A stretch of 64,000 bases of DNA from Siphonodentalium dalli (GCA_032622095.1 CP136069.1:15734450-15798449), one strand, 5' to 3'; positions 23,104 to 36,200 are shown, counted from the first letter of the stretch. Numbers and translations: made by a program. The notes: generated by a model not told the origin, from the sequence alone.

Positions 23104-23988
23104 GTTATATATTAGATCATGCCATGAATCTCTACTAATGCTAACGCCCGTAGAGATCATACTCCATCAGTTCAAAACCCGGGAACATTTTTGACAGGGA
23201 ACCGTATAAAGTTGAAAAAATTACGCGGGGAATGTAATTCTTTGTTCATACCTGTTGCTTAATGATTTATTCATCGGTACGTGAAGTTCCCAGCTCGAGA
23301 TTACATTATTTACGTGACTTTTGAGACCCGATTCCGCGATAAATATTTATTTTATTCCCTGTCGCCAAATTCAGACCGTAAGCGGCCTCACGCGGAAGCA
23401 ATTCAAGCTCCCCCTGCGTAACACACACTCACACAATCCAATACGACGATAGTCTCTGTTATCGGGGACACCACGGGTCGTAGTAGACAGGTTTCTTAAC
23501 AACGGAGACAGATACAAACGATTTATGCACGAAACAATGTTTTATTCCAAATCAATGGCAATATAAAGCAGATATTATAGTGTGTATTAATCCAGCGTGA
23601 GTGTTGCGCAGGGGGAGCTTGACCAGCTTGCAACCGGTTCGGTGGCTGGAAATTATAATTTAGTTATAGTTTCGGTCATCGACCAATCAGAATTGCTTAC
23701 GGCCTAAATTTGGCGACGGGGAATAAAATAAATATTTATCGTGGAATCGGGTCTCAAAAGTCACGTAAATAATGTAATCTCGAGCTGGGAACTTCACGTA
23801 CCGATCAATAATCATTAAGCAACAGGTATGAACAAAGAAGTACATTCCAAGCGTTATTTTTTCGACTTTATACGGTTCCCTGTCAAAACTTTAAAAAGTT
23901 CCCGGGTTTTGAACTGATGGAGTATGAATCTGATCTCTACAGGTGTTAGCTTTAGTAGAGATTTATGGCATGATCTAGTTATACATAT
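23104..23988. mobile_element. 0.9-kb foldback element
   Basis: The left arm, about 23104-23440, and the right arm, about 23600-23988, are inverted copies: AGATCATGCCATGAATCTCT, CTCCATCAGTTCAAAACCCG, CATACCTGTTGCTTAATGAT, GTTCCCAGCTCGAGATTACA and ACTTTTGAGACCCGATTCC on the left are all found inverted on the right in reverse order. The arms are highly similar with a few indels; the right arm has about 80 extra bp near the centre. The central spacer holds inverted AAGCTCCCCCTGCG. No coding capacity. The 89-codon minus frame over 22891-23160 crosses the left end. Confidence 0.75.
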
Positions 23989-23999
23989 ATGCACACCAT

Positions 24000-24420
24000 A
24001 CTGTGCATTCTGATTCATGTACACATATTCTCAAAAAAAAATGTCCCTCTCGACCTCGTTGAAACCACCATGAAAACATGTTGAAAAATGACCACCAACA
24101 CGGTTCTAATATTAATGCAATGAGGTTGTAACATAACGGATTTTTTTTATCTGTTTTTTTTAAGAAACTGACCATAGTTTTGTTTTATTTTTTAGTAAGA
24201 TCGTCGTCATCTGATTGAGATCCTGCTGTAATTTCAAATCAGTCAAGTAGTTTATAGGAACAGCATGCTAAAAATTCCTAGAAAAGGACCCAAAGGCAAC
24301 CACATGCTCTATTGTACTTTGGCTATTTTGGAACTATATACATGTACGTATCCATAAATAAATATACATAATATTTAAACACATTTACTTTGTTTTTATT
24401 CACGAACAAATGTCATTGTG
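24000..24420. other. AT-rich unique sequence
   Basis: Nothing recognised. Confidence 0.3.
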
Positions 24421-24429
24421 ATTGTAAAA

Positions 24430-25180
24430 CAATTACAGTGATGTGAAACACTCTGGTAGGCTGATCAAATATAGAATGGAGAATAATCTTGAGGCAAAAG
24501 AAAAAATATTTGCGGTTTGGGTTTCCCTACCTACCCTATTTTAAACCCCCTACCCTAAACTTTTTTTTCATGGTTTTCAAGTAAAACTATTTAATTTTTT
24601 CTCAAATTTTTTTATAAAACACAAAAACACATTTAATCAGCTCATAATAGGTTGATTTCTTCTAAATGTATTGTGTAATATTACAATTTATACAAAAATA
24701 ATCAAAAGTAGTTTTACGTCAATCTTGCAGTGTAAAATACGAACATGAAACGTCATCAGAAAATGTCAAAATAAAAAGAATTAATTTAAAAAATACGATT
24801 CCAAGCCTACCTCCCGACCCTATTTTTTCAGCTTGTAACCCAAACCAGACATTTAATTTTCTTTGGCCTGATCAAAGTAGTTATTTTTACAAATATCATA
24901 TCCAATTTGACAGCAATCACTGTCATTCAAAAGTACTTATCATTTAAATGCAGTGTCTATCAATGGGGAAATCATTTTCATTAGTTTATCGCTGATAAAA
25001 TACATGTGTCCCGATTCAAAAAGTAAATATATATTTACAATGGGGCGTAGTTCAAAAGATGTTTTCTATGTCCAGAGTGGTACGTCCAAATTGCTTTTTG
25101 GTAGAATACTACATTCCTCCAGTTGGCATTGTGCATGAAAACTAACTTGTCACTTTCGCGCACCTGGAAAAAGTCCATAT
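24430..25180 (+). repeat. Dispersed repeat, copy 2, split by a MITE
   Basis: ACAATTACAGTGATGTGAAA through GGAGAATAATCTTGA, then the MITE, then ATCAAAGTAGTTATTTTTAC through AAAAAGTCCATATAA. Colinear with the copy at 10100-10465. Confidence 0.7.
24495..24868. mobile_element. MITE (374 bp), TIR GGC(C/A)AAAGAAAA, possible 3-bp target duplication TGA
   Basis: The left end is GGCAAAAGAAAAAATATTTG then CGGTTTGGGTT; the inverse of the right end is GGCCAAAGAAAATTAAATGT then CTGGTTTGGGTT. It interrupts the dispersed repeat, and TGA flanks both ends (24492-24494 and 24869-24871). A 3-bp duplication and a GGC start would suit a PIF/Harbinger-like MITE, but TGA is not the usual TWA, so the superfamily is open. 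Confidence 0.6.
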
Positions 25181-25182
25181 AA

Positions 25183-25487
25183 GGCCAAACAAAAATGTGT
25201 GTTAGTTTGGGTTTCCCGACCGACCATATTTTTTCTTGCGACCCTTAAACATTTTTCCGCCCCCGTCGGCAAACAGAAAAAAATATCATACAAGTACGAA
25301 TTACCGAAGTATGTTACTGGTACGAATTATCGTAAGTGCACGCATCCACTGTTATCGGAGTGCATATCGAACACACGCAATATAAAATGTCCAATTTTTA
25401 TGCACTTGCATTCAACGACATGCTTCCTCATTTTAGTTTCTTTTGGTAACTGTAAAATTCTAGACTAATTTCTTCTTGTCTTTGGCC
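25183..25487. mobile_element. Second, diverged copy of the same MITE type (305 bp)
   Basis: Starts GGCCAAACAAAAATGTGTGT then TAGTTTGGGTTTCCC and ends TTTCTTCTTGTCTTTGGCC. Shares the GGCCAAA terminus and the TTTGGGTTTCCCG(A)CC subterminus with the element at 24495. It lies right at the end of dispersed-repeat copy 2. No convincing target duplication. Confidence 0.5.
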
Positions 25488-25741
25488 TTCAGATGCAAAA
25501 TTCGGATCGTGGAACAGAATTTACCGAACACCGTAAATGTGGTATTTTGTATTTTGCTCGGTTCGGTTTCTCGGTGTTGTCTCAAAACTGTATAAAACCG
25601 ACACCGTTACAACTCTAATATCCAGATCTTCATTGTACAATGTATATAGAATCTGCACAATTATTATTGGAAGACAAAAACAATGGATTTTAGTACAATT
25701 TATCCAGATCTTCATTGTATATAGAATCTGAACGATTTTTA
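25488..25741. other. Region with short duplications, no gene
   Basis: ATCCAGATCTTCATTGTA plus TATAGAATCTG occurs twice (25620-25655 and 25703-25731). GGAAGACAAAAACAA plus GGATTTTAGTAC (25669-25697) recurs at about 40161-40189 beyond the palindrome, so it belongs to a dispersed element. Confidence 0.4.
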
Positions 25742-25812
25742 AAGTGATGTGAAACACTCCGGTTGGGTGATCAAATAGAAATAGAGAATAATCTTGCTCA
25801 AAGTACCATAGT
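25742..25812 (+). repeat. Dispersed repeat, copy 3, 5' half (left flank of palindrome)
   Basis: AAGTGATGTGAAACACTCCG through GAGAATAATCTTGCTCAAAG matches 10105-10164. It is cut at the palindrome boundary, and its remaining part appears at 39846-40165. Confidence 0.75.
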
Positions 25813-26009
25813 TGATGATACCCCGCCTGTTTGGTGGCAGTCTAGACAGTTTGACCTACATTCTCTGCAGTACTACCGTTGGAGTTTGACCTATATTCTC
25901 CGCCCACGCATTGCATCATGGTCTATTTGTATGCCGGTTGTGCATGTCCGGACATGACCCGTTGGTTATATCCAATGGGATAATGTTAAAGTGACACTCG
26001 CATTGAAAA

Positions 26010-26165
26010 CTTACAAAAAATTCAAAACTTCAAAAATTTCAAAAACTTCAAAAATTTCAAAAATTTCAAAAACTTCAAAAATTTCAAAAACTTCAAAAAC
26101 TTCAAAAATTTCAAAAACTTCAAAAACTTCAAAAATCTCAAAAAATTTCAAAAAAGTTTAAAAAC
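26010..26165. repeat. 9-bp repeat (TTCAAAAAY)n in left arm, 13 units
   Basis: Alternating TTCAAAAAC and TTCAAAAAT units. The mirrored array in the right arm has 12 units; this is the only length difference of note found between the arms. Confidence 0.85.
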
Positions 26166-27192
26166 TTCAAAATACTCAAAAATTTCAAAAAACTTAAAAA
26201 ACTTTTCAAAAAGAAACAAAAATGAAAAACAGAAAAAAATTCATAAATTAAAAAAATATGAAAAACTTAAAAAACTTCAACTTTTTCTAAAATTCAAAAA
26301 TAATTTAAAATTAAATTAAAATTAACTGTCTTTTAATATATCTAACCCACTGCCACTTCTAAGGGTTCCACACTACACCTGAGGGGATATTGAGTGGTCT
26401 ACACACGTCTCCTAAACCCTAGAATAAGATCCAGCCCATAAGAAACACCGCCTCCTGCAATGCCTGTCATTCGAATCTGACGCAATCCCTACTTCTGGCG
26501 CAATGCCTGAGTCATTCGAATCTGGCGCAATCCCTACTTCCGGCGCAACGCCTGAGTCATTGGAATCTGACGCAATCCCTCGCGAAACCTACCGGCTGAC
26601 TCCACACCCATCGGCTAAACGTTGTATCACATGCTTATTATTTGATCATATCGTGGAAATTCAATGTTTTGTCATCACTCATGAGATATAACCCATATCC
26701 ACTGAAAAAGGGTGGATATCCTCTATTTATTTATAATTTTTTCTTTGTTATCTTTTTGTTATCCCTCTTTTTTATCTACCACTTCCTGTTTTTATTCGCT
26801 CTTCTTTTTCTTACAACTTCTAATCCCTCATAATCTTCGAATATCCACTTTCATCTCCAAGTTTTTGAAAAAATTCCTTGTTTAGTAGCACCTCCAGATG
26901 GGCTCTATAGAATTTGAACGAGGCATCCATCTTGGATATTACTCTTTCTATGACTAAATCCGTTAGCACGCTCTACAGATGTCATATAGGTAGCACGCTC
27001 TACAGATGTCATATAGGCCTCTTCACATCTTGTTTTCCATAATTTATTCATTCCTAATCGCTCCATTGACTGTAACAAATTAAATTACCCCCTCCCCCTG
27101 TATTTAGAATACATCCTTGATTATTAATATTTCCTCCTTTCATGGTGTGCATGTTCCTTGGGACATCTTTGCTAATGTGAAGCCACACCTAT

Positions 27193-27214
27193 TATATATA
27201 TATATATATATATA
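27193..27214. repeat. (TA)11 microsatellite, left arm
   Basis: Eleven TA units. The right-arm partner at 38453-38474 has exactly the same length, which is striking for a hypermutable tract and argues for a very recent origin or arm-to-arm correction. Confidence 0.9.
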
Positions 27215-28659
27215 CAACTTTAAAAGCCCGCGAAAATATTACTCATATTATAGACTTCCCTTTGAAGACCTTTGTATGTGACAATGATCCGTAATATTGT
27301 TTCTAAGTGACACTGGCCAGTGAAACTGATACTACGGGTATGAACTAGCCAACTTCACATCGTAACAATAATAAAAGGGACACTTCATCTATATCAGTCT
27401 CAAAACGTGTTGGTACACATCTGTGTGGAAACTAAAACCAATCACTCTTCGTCCGTCATCCGTACATAATTGTAATATAATTTTCTCAGAAACCACGGGA
27501 TCCCTTTGGCTGAAATTTGGTCTCAACATGGGATAAGAAATTATCCATGGAAGACAACAGTGTCCGTGTGGGGAGAAGCTTCGTAGTGTTTCGCTGTCGC
27601 CATGGTGTTTGTTTGGGTATAGGCATGGGTGGTGAGTGTGGTTCTCATATGGTATGAACTAGCCTTTACTGACTGAGGTAATTTAGTGCACATGTCATCA
27701 CTTCACTGATAACCATTATATGGTCAAATCCCTACACTATCAAACGCAATGTTTCAATAATGGGTTTTCTTAAAATTTTGACTAAATATTGGTTATATTA
27801 TACGCATCAGCGATCCTTCTTAATAACGCTCTGTATATTTTCAAACGCATTGCACTAAATGGGTTTGGAATAGCCATACAGGAAAGGAGAAACTGAGGTC
27901 CTGGGTAGGTCGACTGCATATAGCAGTATATATGGGGTACAGACATGGACAGCAATGGGTTCCTCGTGGCTTCTGGTCTACACATGACATATTAAAGTTA
28001 ACCACACCCATCGGCGCGCCTTTATTGGGCTATGAAGCGCCATACAGGCTCGAATCATGGCCTTCGCCATGTGTTTCTATTTGAACCCACATTAGTAACT
28101 AAATAAAATCTTTCTCTCCAGGTTGTTTCACGCCATAACCTTGATTTGGAAAGCTTGAAGGGCTAATTAAGCTTCAATTTAAATCCCAACATTTTCTTAT
28201 TTGAAGAACGTATCTGGTTAAACATGTCCACCATAGTAAGCTCATTTAATTCAAAGAGCTTCACACATAGTCCCACTAGTAATGATGTGTCGTTATTTAC
28301 TACAGAAATGGTCATATAGAATACAATACAACACATTTTGGTCACATACCTTAAAGGTGCACGTCACTTTCGCAAGATATCGAACTGACCATGTATAGAG
28401 TGGAATGACATGTCGGGTATCAAATGTATAATCAGTTCCAGTATTTCGTCCATAAGGCAGTTTTGGTTGTAACATCATTGTGTATGACGGATCATTCATA
28501 TGATATCTTAGCGGTTGCACACGATACTGTCTGTTGTATTTTATGTCTTATATCATGTATATTAATTGCTCCATGGATGGTAGGAGTATGGCATTGGTGT
28601 CTGGTTCTTCGATGTATTCTAGTCATAGTTCATTCATATTATTACTCTAAAATCTCCAT

Positions 28660-30000
28660 TAAATGGAGAAACTAAGGAGCCCATATTATGTAGACTAGTG
28701 TATAAATACTTACTTCATGCATTATTTTTATCAATTATATGTATTATAACTCCCATCAAGATAGGCTGTTATACAGAGGAAACAAAGCATGTACCAAGTG
28801 ACAGTCTGTACCAAGTGACAGTCTCATGTCACGAAAGGCCTACTATGTGGACACATTTTCTTATCAAAACGCTCTATTATGTAGGGGGTTATCAACCATT
28901 GGTCTGGAAAAGGCATACGAGCGGAAGGCGTGTATACACATTTATTCGATGTACTCTTTAATCGTCGATTTCTCTTTATTGTCGTTAATTTATAGCATTA
29001 TTAGTAGGAATCTAAACTCGCCGTTATATTGAGAAAATAATGCGTCAATACCAGTCAATACTGCTTTATTGGCGGTAAATGAAATTATTGAATCATGTAT
29101 CGCAGCTAAACAAGCGAGACAACTGATCACAACACAAAAATTAGTAATATTTCTGAAGCCTTGAGTGGGTTGTAATACACAGTGTAAATTTTCATTATTG
29201 CTACCATTTAAGGAAACATGCCCCCGATAGGGCTACTATGCGAACACATGTCTATATTAATTTCACATATTCCTTACCGTTCATTCATATATACTCCAAG
29301 CTCTCTGTTAATACAGAGGCATCAAAACATTGGTCTGGAAGAGACCTACTATGTGGATGCGTGTATACATATTTACTTGATGTATTCTTTAATCGTTCAT
29401 TTCTCTTTATTATCGTTCATTTATAGCATTATTAGAAGAAATTTAGTCTAAAATCTCCATTACATGGAGACAATAAAGAGCCCATATGGTGTAGACTAAT
29501 GCATAAATACTTACTTCATGTATTCTTTTCACCAATTATATGTATTGTACATCCTATACATTTAGTCTGTTATACAGAGGAAACAAAGCATGTACTACGT
29601 GGCAGTTTCATATGACGATAAGACCTACTATGTGAACACATGTGCATATTAATTTCACATATTCTTCTCAAAACGCTCTATTTTATACGGGGGGGTATCA
29701 AACATTGGTCTGGAAAAGGCATGCTATGTGGACGCGTGTATACATATTGACTTCATATATGCATTCATAGTTCATTTCTCTTAATTGTCGTTCATTTAAT
29801 AGCATTATTAGTAGAAATATAGTCTAAAACCGTCGGTATATGGAGAATATATAGCGTCAATACTGTTTTATTGTTGGTAACTCAAATTATTGCATTATGT
29901 ATCGCAACTAAACAAGCGAGATAACTCATAAATTCTTAATAGTTCTGATGTCTATGGCAGTTCACACAGTGTATATTTTCATTGTTGTTACCATTTTAGT
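28660..30000. repeat. Diverged long tandem units within left arm
   Basis: The phrases TCTAAAATCTCCATT, CTGTTATACAGAGGAAACAA, ACCTACTATGTGGA, TTGGTCTGGAAAAGGCAT and ATTTCTCTTTATTGTCGTT recur in order two to three times at spacings of several hundred bases. The whole set is mirrored at 35667-37007. Confidence 0.65.
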
Positions 30001-31289
30001 GCATACATTACTGATTTCTGTGTAAGAACGCCGGTCTCCATTGTTGTTATGATTGTGCCTATAACTGTCCATATTCTTAAAGCAAGTACGGTACCTCTAT
30101 GTGATATGATCTATAAAAATTTCCATTTTCACAGGTAAATCACGTATAAACGCTCTTTAATGTATAGTTAAACTGAGTTTTCACATGCAGGGCTATGTCT
30201 TTGTGGACTATATACGTGGTATACTTCAGTATATACACGAAGTGAATGTGTTCTAAGTATACGTATCTGATTTATGTATACGTCCGTGTTTCTTAAAGCA
30301 AATCCAATACATATTAGTGCGTTATATTATGATGTACATTAAGTGCCCTTTTCACTGTTAAATCAAGTAAAAAGGCCCTCTACTATAGTTAACTATTCAG
30401 TTCCACGTACGCTATAAGATCTATGGTGGTCCGGTGTGTCTTATCAATATGCCATTATATGCACGAATGTAATGTGTTCAAATATGTGGGTTATGATGTA
30501 TACTTTAATGTTAAAGTATATAAGCACTCTTTAAGATATGCATATGCAGAATGTTGCCTCTTTACACTGACAGAAAAAAAAGGAATATATAATTTTGAGT
30601 ACTACTCTTCATAAAACGTTAGAAAACCATAATCTAACAACGAATATCGAAGAACAATGTAATTACTTGATAAGCATTGTAAATATTTCGTCTGTTTTAA
30701 ATAAAATGGAAATATTTCGTCTATTTGAAATACAGTTGGAAGCAACAATCAAGTATTTAAATGAAATTTGGACCAAAATCTTATAATTTGAGAAAACGTA
30801 TATAATTTCTATCGAAGTCTTATAATAAAGGAAGGCTTTGTGCGAATCCATTCGGTCTAATGTGTGAATGTGTTCATCATCGCAAATATAATGATGCAGA
30901 AATGAATATTTCCTAGAATAATGTTAACATAGCTTGTATTTAACCGAAATAATATAGCATTTGAGTTAAAATGTTTCATATTAGGACCATAACGAACCAA
31001 TGCATAAAAATACAATATTTTGTTTTTCATTCTCGATCAAAATAATGCAGGGTTGTCAATTATCAACAAAAAACAAATACTTTGAAACAAAAACGATGAC
31101 ATAAGAAGGAATATCCAAGAGCTAGTGTGAAAATAACCCTCACATTTATAAAAAAAAAAACAATAAAATTAAAGTTTTCGAGTAAGTCCTTCAAATTTAT
31201 TGAATGTTTTCGTCTATGTTGGATCAAATTTGACACAAAAATCAATTAGCTCACTAACAGTTCGCGCAATATCTCATATTTTGAGAAAA

Positions 31290-32420
31290 CGTTTGCAATT
31301 TTAGACAACAATATTGCTAGTGAAGGTGAATATTTCATCCTGGAACTCATGAAATATGATAAAAATAGATGTAAAGACACTTCACGAGCCCTCATATATT
31401 TGAGTTATGAACATAAAGTCATCTCATAGTGCCATTGTACCCCATAATTTGGTCAGGAGAAATATGTATTTCATATTTGACCCTTCATCTGTGGTAAAAA
31501 ATGAATTAAGGGACATGGGAGTGGTGTCCCTGGACATTAACCTAGAGCATAAATTGACTCAATTATGCAATTTTAGGCAACATTCTTGCCAGGGAAAGTG
31601 TATATTTCATGTTGGAACTCATCCAATGTGATAAACATGCATCATAAGACACTTAATGAGCTCTGATGACTTTGAGTTATGACAACAACGGCATCTCATA
31701 CTAGATTGTAAGCCATAATTTGGTCAGGAAAAGTGTAAATTTCATATTTTATCCTACATGTGTTTTAACAATCAATGTAATTACACCCCATCGGTCGCCT
31801 AGACACAGCGTAAATGTTCTCAAGTTTTCAATTGTAGGCCACAATGTCGGCAGTGAAGGTAAACATTTCATGTTGGAACCCATGAAATGTGATAAAATGG
31901 ATAAAAAGACACTTCCTGAGTCCTTATGACTGAGTTATGAACATAAAGGGAACTCATAGTGTATTGTAGGTCATAATTTGGTCAGGAAAATTGTAAATTT
32001 CATGTCTTAAGCTCCATGTGTTTTTAAAATATATGTAATTACAACCATTGGGTCCCTAGAGATCAATCCACAGTCCATATGTAGTCCATATGCAATTTTA
32101 GGGAACAGTTTTGCTAGTGAAGGTGAACATTCCATGCTGGAACTCATGAAATATGATAAAAATAGATGAAAAGACACTTTCTGAGGCCTTGGTCGGGAGA
32201 AATGTGTATTGTATTTTGACCCTTGATGCGTGGTAGCAATCAATGAAATTACACCCCATGGTATCCTCAGATATGAAGCAACATCATAAATGCACTCAGT
32301 TTTGGCAATTTAGACAACATTGTTGATGGGGAAGTTGTACATGTCATGTTGGAACTGGTGAAATGTGATAATAATTGATCAAAAGACACTCGATGAGCCC
32401 TGATGGGTTTCAATTATGGT
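31290..32420. repeat. Tandem units of about 265 bp within left arm
   Basis: Five diverged units carrying AAGACACTTCACGAGCCCT-type and ATGTTGGAACTCATGAAATG-type phrases (near 31373, 31647, 31906, 32168 and 32383), plus CATAATTTGGTCAGGA. Mirrored at 33247-34377. Confidence 0.7.
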
Positions 32421-32669
32421 CATAAAGGCATATGATAGTGTCATTATACAACGGGGAAATTTGGGAAGCGCTAACAAAGCGTATCTGGACGGTGTTATAC
32501 GAATCAAAATGATCCTGATATAAGAAATGCAATCTAGATCATACTCAGTATCTTCGTATCGACTGAATATATCGTTATTCGATGGTGTTCCTGGCATACC
32601 TCCGTCTTTACTTTTCTTATGCTTTTGTAGATTGTAGTTCGACGATAATATCTTTCTGCACAAATGGCA
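32379..32669 (-). other. Open frame with one C2H2-like half finger, left-arm copy
   Basis: On the minus strand the frame reads GCHLCRKILSSNYNLQKHKK then SKDGG, i.e. C-x2-C-x12-H spacing as in a C2H2 finger, but the second His is absent at the canonical distance. An in-frame stop lies a few codons upstream. The same frame is present on the plus strand in the right arm (32998-33288) with one Ser/Cys difference from 32488/33179. It may be an eroded zinc-finger exon or chance. Confidence 0.2.
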
Positions 32670-32819
32670 CCCGTGTATTGTCTCGAATCATGGGAAGAAC
32701 TATCGTCCTTATACCAGCGAAAAGATGAGCAAATATGGTGTGGTATTATAAACTCGCCGCGTTCGTACCTCTATTTATCGTTTAGAGTAATTGTTCTTAG
32801 ATAAAAAAAAATAGGCGCG

Positions 32820-32847
32820 CGTGCGGCCCCCTCATCCCCACTGCCGC
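32820..32847. other. GC-rich palindrome centre (28 bp)
   Basis: The spacer is GC-rich in contrast to the AT-rich arms. Inside it GCGGC (32823-32827) pairs with GCCGC (32843-32847), leaving a 15-nt C-rich apical loop. The adjoining arm ends are A9/T9 runs followed by TAGGCGCG. It does not resemble a sequencing adapter that I know. Confidence 0.85.
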
Positions 32848-32997
32848 CGCGCCTATTTTTTTTTATCTAAGAACAATTACTCTAAACGATAAATAGAGGT
32901 ACGAACGCGGCGAGTTTATAATACCACACCATATTTGCTCATCTTTTCGCTGGTATAAGGACGATAGTTCTTCCCATGATTCGAGACAATACACGGG

Positions 32998-33288
32998 TGC
33001 CATTTGTGCAGAAAGATATTATCGTCGAACTACAATCTACAAAAGCATAAGAAAAGTAAAGACGGAGGTATGCCAGGAACACCATCGAATAACGATATAT
33101 TCAGTCGATACGAAGATACTGAGTATGATCTAGATTGCATTTCTTATATCAGGATCATTTTGATTCGTATAACACCGTGCAGATACGCTTTGTTAGCGCT
33201 TCCCAAATTTCCCCGTTGTATAATGACACTATCATATGCCTTTATGACCATAATTGAAACCCATCAGGGCTCATCGAGTGTCTTTTGA
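32998..33288 (+). other. Open frame with one C2H2-like half finger, right-arm copy
   Basis: Right-arm mirror of the frame at 32379-32669. The Cys codons lie at 32998 and 33007 and the His codon at 33046. It begins about 150 bp from the palindrome centre, so the two copies are divergent, head to head across the loop. Confidence 0.2.
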
Positions 33289-36200
33289 TCAATTATTATC
33301 ACATTTCACCAGTTCCAACATGACATGTACAACTTCCCCATCAACAATGTTGTCTAAATTGCCAAAACTGAGTGCATTTATGATGTTGCTTCATATCTGA
33401 GGATACCATGGGGTGTAATTTCATTGATTGCTACCACGCATCAAGGGTCAAAATACAATACACATTTCTCCCGACCAAGGCCTCAGAAAGTGTCTTTTCA
33501 TCTATTTTTATCATATTTCATGAGTTCCAGCATGGAATGTTCACCTTCACTAGCAAAACTGTTCCCTAAAATTGCATATGGACTACATATGGACTGTGGA
33601 TTGATCTCTAGGGACCCAATGGTTGTAATTACATATATTTTAAAAACACATGGAGCTTAAGACATGAAATTTACAATTTTCCTGACCAAATTATGACCTA
33701 CAATACACTATGAGTTCCCTTTATGTTCATAACTCAGTCATAAGGACTCAGGAAGTGTCTTTTTATCCATTTTATCACATTTCATGGGTTCCAACATGAA
33801 ATGTTTACCTTCACTGCCGACATTGTGGCCTACAATTGAAAACTTGAGAACATTTACGCTGTGTCTAGGCGACCGATGGGGTGTAATTACATTGATTGTT
33901 AAAACACATGTAGGATAAAATATGAAATTTACACTTTTCCTGACCAAATTATGGCTTACAATCTAGTATGAGATGCCGTTGTTGTCATAACTCAAAGTCA
34001 TCAGAGCTCATTAAGTGTCTTATGATGCATGTTTATCACATTGGATGAGTTCCAACATGAAATATACACTTTCCCTGGCAAGAATGTTGCCTAAAATTGC
34101 ATAATTGAGTCAATTTATGCTCTAGGTTAATGTCCAGGGACACCACTCCCATGTCCCTTAATTCATTTTTTACCACAGATGAAGGGTCAAATATGAAATA
34201 CATATTTCTCCTGACCAAATTATGGGGTACAATGGCACTATGAGATGACTTTATGTTCATAACTCAAATATATGAGGGCTCGTGAAGTGTCTTTACATCT
34301 ATTTTTATCATATTTCATGAGTTCCAGGATGAAATATTCACCTTAACTAGCAATATTGTTGTCTAAAATTGCAAACGTTTTCTCAAAATATGAGATATTG
34401 CGCGAACTGTTAGTGAGCTAATTGATTTTTGTGTCAAATTTGATCCAACATAGACGAAAACATTCAATAAATTTGAAGGACTTACTCGAAAACTTTAATT
34501 TTATTGTTTTTTTTTTTATAAATGTGAGGGTTATTTTCACACTAGCTCTTGGATATTCCTTCTTATGTCATCGTTTTTGTTTCAAAGTATTTGTTTTTTG
34601 TTGATAATTGACAACCCTGCATTATTTTGATCGAGAATGAAAAACAAAATATTGTATTTTTATGCATTGGTTCGTTATGGTCCTAATATGAAACATTTTA
34701 ACTCAAATGCTATATTATTTCGGTTAAATACAAGCTATGTTAACATTATTCTAGGAAATATTCATTTCTGCATCATTATATTTGCGATGATGAACACATT
34801 CACACATTAGACCGAATGGATTCGCACAAAGCCTTCCTTTATTATAAGACTTCGATAGAAATTATATACGTTTTCTCAAATTATAAGATTTTGGTCCAAA
34901 TTTCATTTAAATACTTGATTGTTGCTTCCAACTGTATTTCAAATAGACGAAATATTTCCATTTTATTTAAAACAGACGAAATATTTACAATGCTTATCAA
35001 GTAATTACATTGTTCTTCGATATTCGTTGTTAGATTATGGTTTTCTAACGTTTTATGAAGAGTAGTACTCAAAATTATATATTCCTTTTTTTTCTGTCAG
35101 TGTAAAGAGGCAACATTCTGCATATGCATATCTTAAAGAGTGCTTATATACTTTAACATTAAAGTATACATCATAACCCACATATTTGAACACATTACAT
35201 TCGTGCATATAATGGCATATTGATAAGACACACCGGACCACCATATATCTTATAGCGTACGTGGAACTGAATAGTTAACTATAGTAGAGGGCCTTTTTAC
35301 TTGATTTAACAGTGAAAAGGGCACTTAATGTACATCATAATATAACGCACTAATATGTATTGGATTTGCTTTAAGAAACACGGACGTATACATAAATCAG
35401 ATACGTATACTTAGAACACATTCACTTCGTGTATATACTGAAGTATACCACGTATATAGTCCACAAAGACATAGCCCTGCATGTGAAAACTCAGTTTAAC
35501 TATACATTAAAGAGCGTTTATACGTGATTTACCTGTGAAAATGGAAATTTTTATAGATCATATCACATAGAGGTACCGTACTTGCTTTAAGAATATGGAC
35601 AGTTATAGGCACAATCATAACAACAATGGAGACCGGCGTTCTTACACAGAAATCAGTAATGTATGCACTAAAATGGTAACAACAATGAAAATATACACTG
35701 TGTGAACTGCCATAGACATCAGAACTATTAAGAATTTATGAGTTATCTCGCTTGTTTAGTTGCGATACATAATGCAATAATTTGAGTTACCAACAATAAA
35801 ACAGTATTGACGCTATATATTCTCCATATACCGACGGTTTTAGACTATATTTCTACTAATAATGCTATTAAATGAACGACAATTAAGAGAAATGAACTAT
35901 GAATGCATATATGAAGTCAATATGTATACACGCGTCCACATAGCATGCCTTTTCCAGACCAATGTTTGATACCCCCCCGTATAAAATAGAGCGTTTTGAG
36001 AAGAATATGTGAAATTAATATGCACATGTGTTCACATAGTAGGTCTTATCGTCATATGAAACTGCCACGTAGTACATGCTTTGTTTCCTCTGTATAACAG
36101 ACTAAATGTATAGGATGTACAATACATATAATTGGTGAAAAGAATACATGAAGTAAGTATTTATGCATTAGTCTACACCATATGGGCTCTTTATTGTCTC

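Noticed and set aside
32811-32856. Sequencing-adapter remnant at the palindrome centre
   Set aside because: The spacer does not resemble the hairpin adapter sequence I know, and the arms carry real differences; still to be tested with reads.
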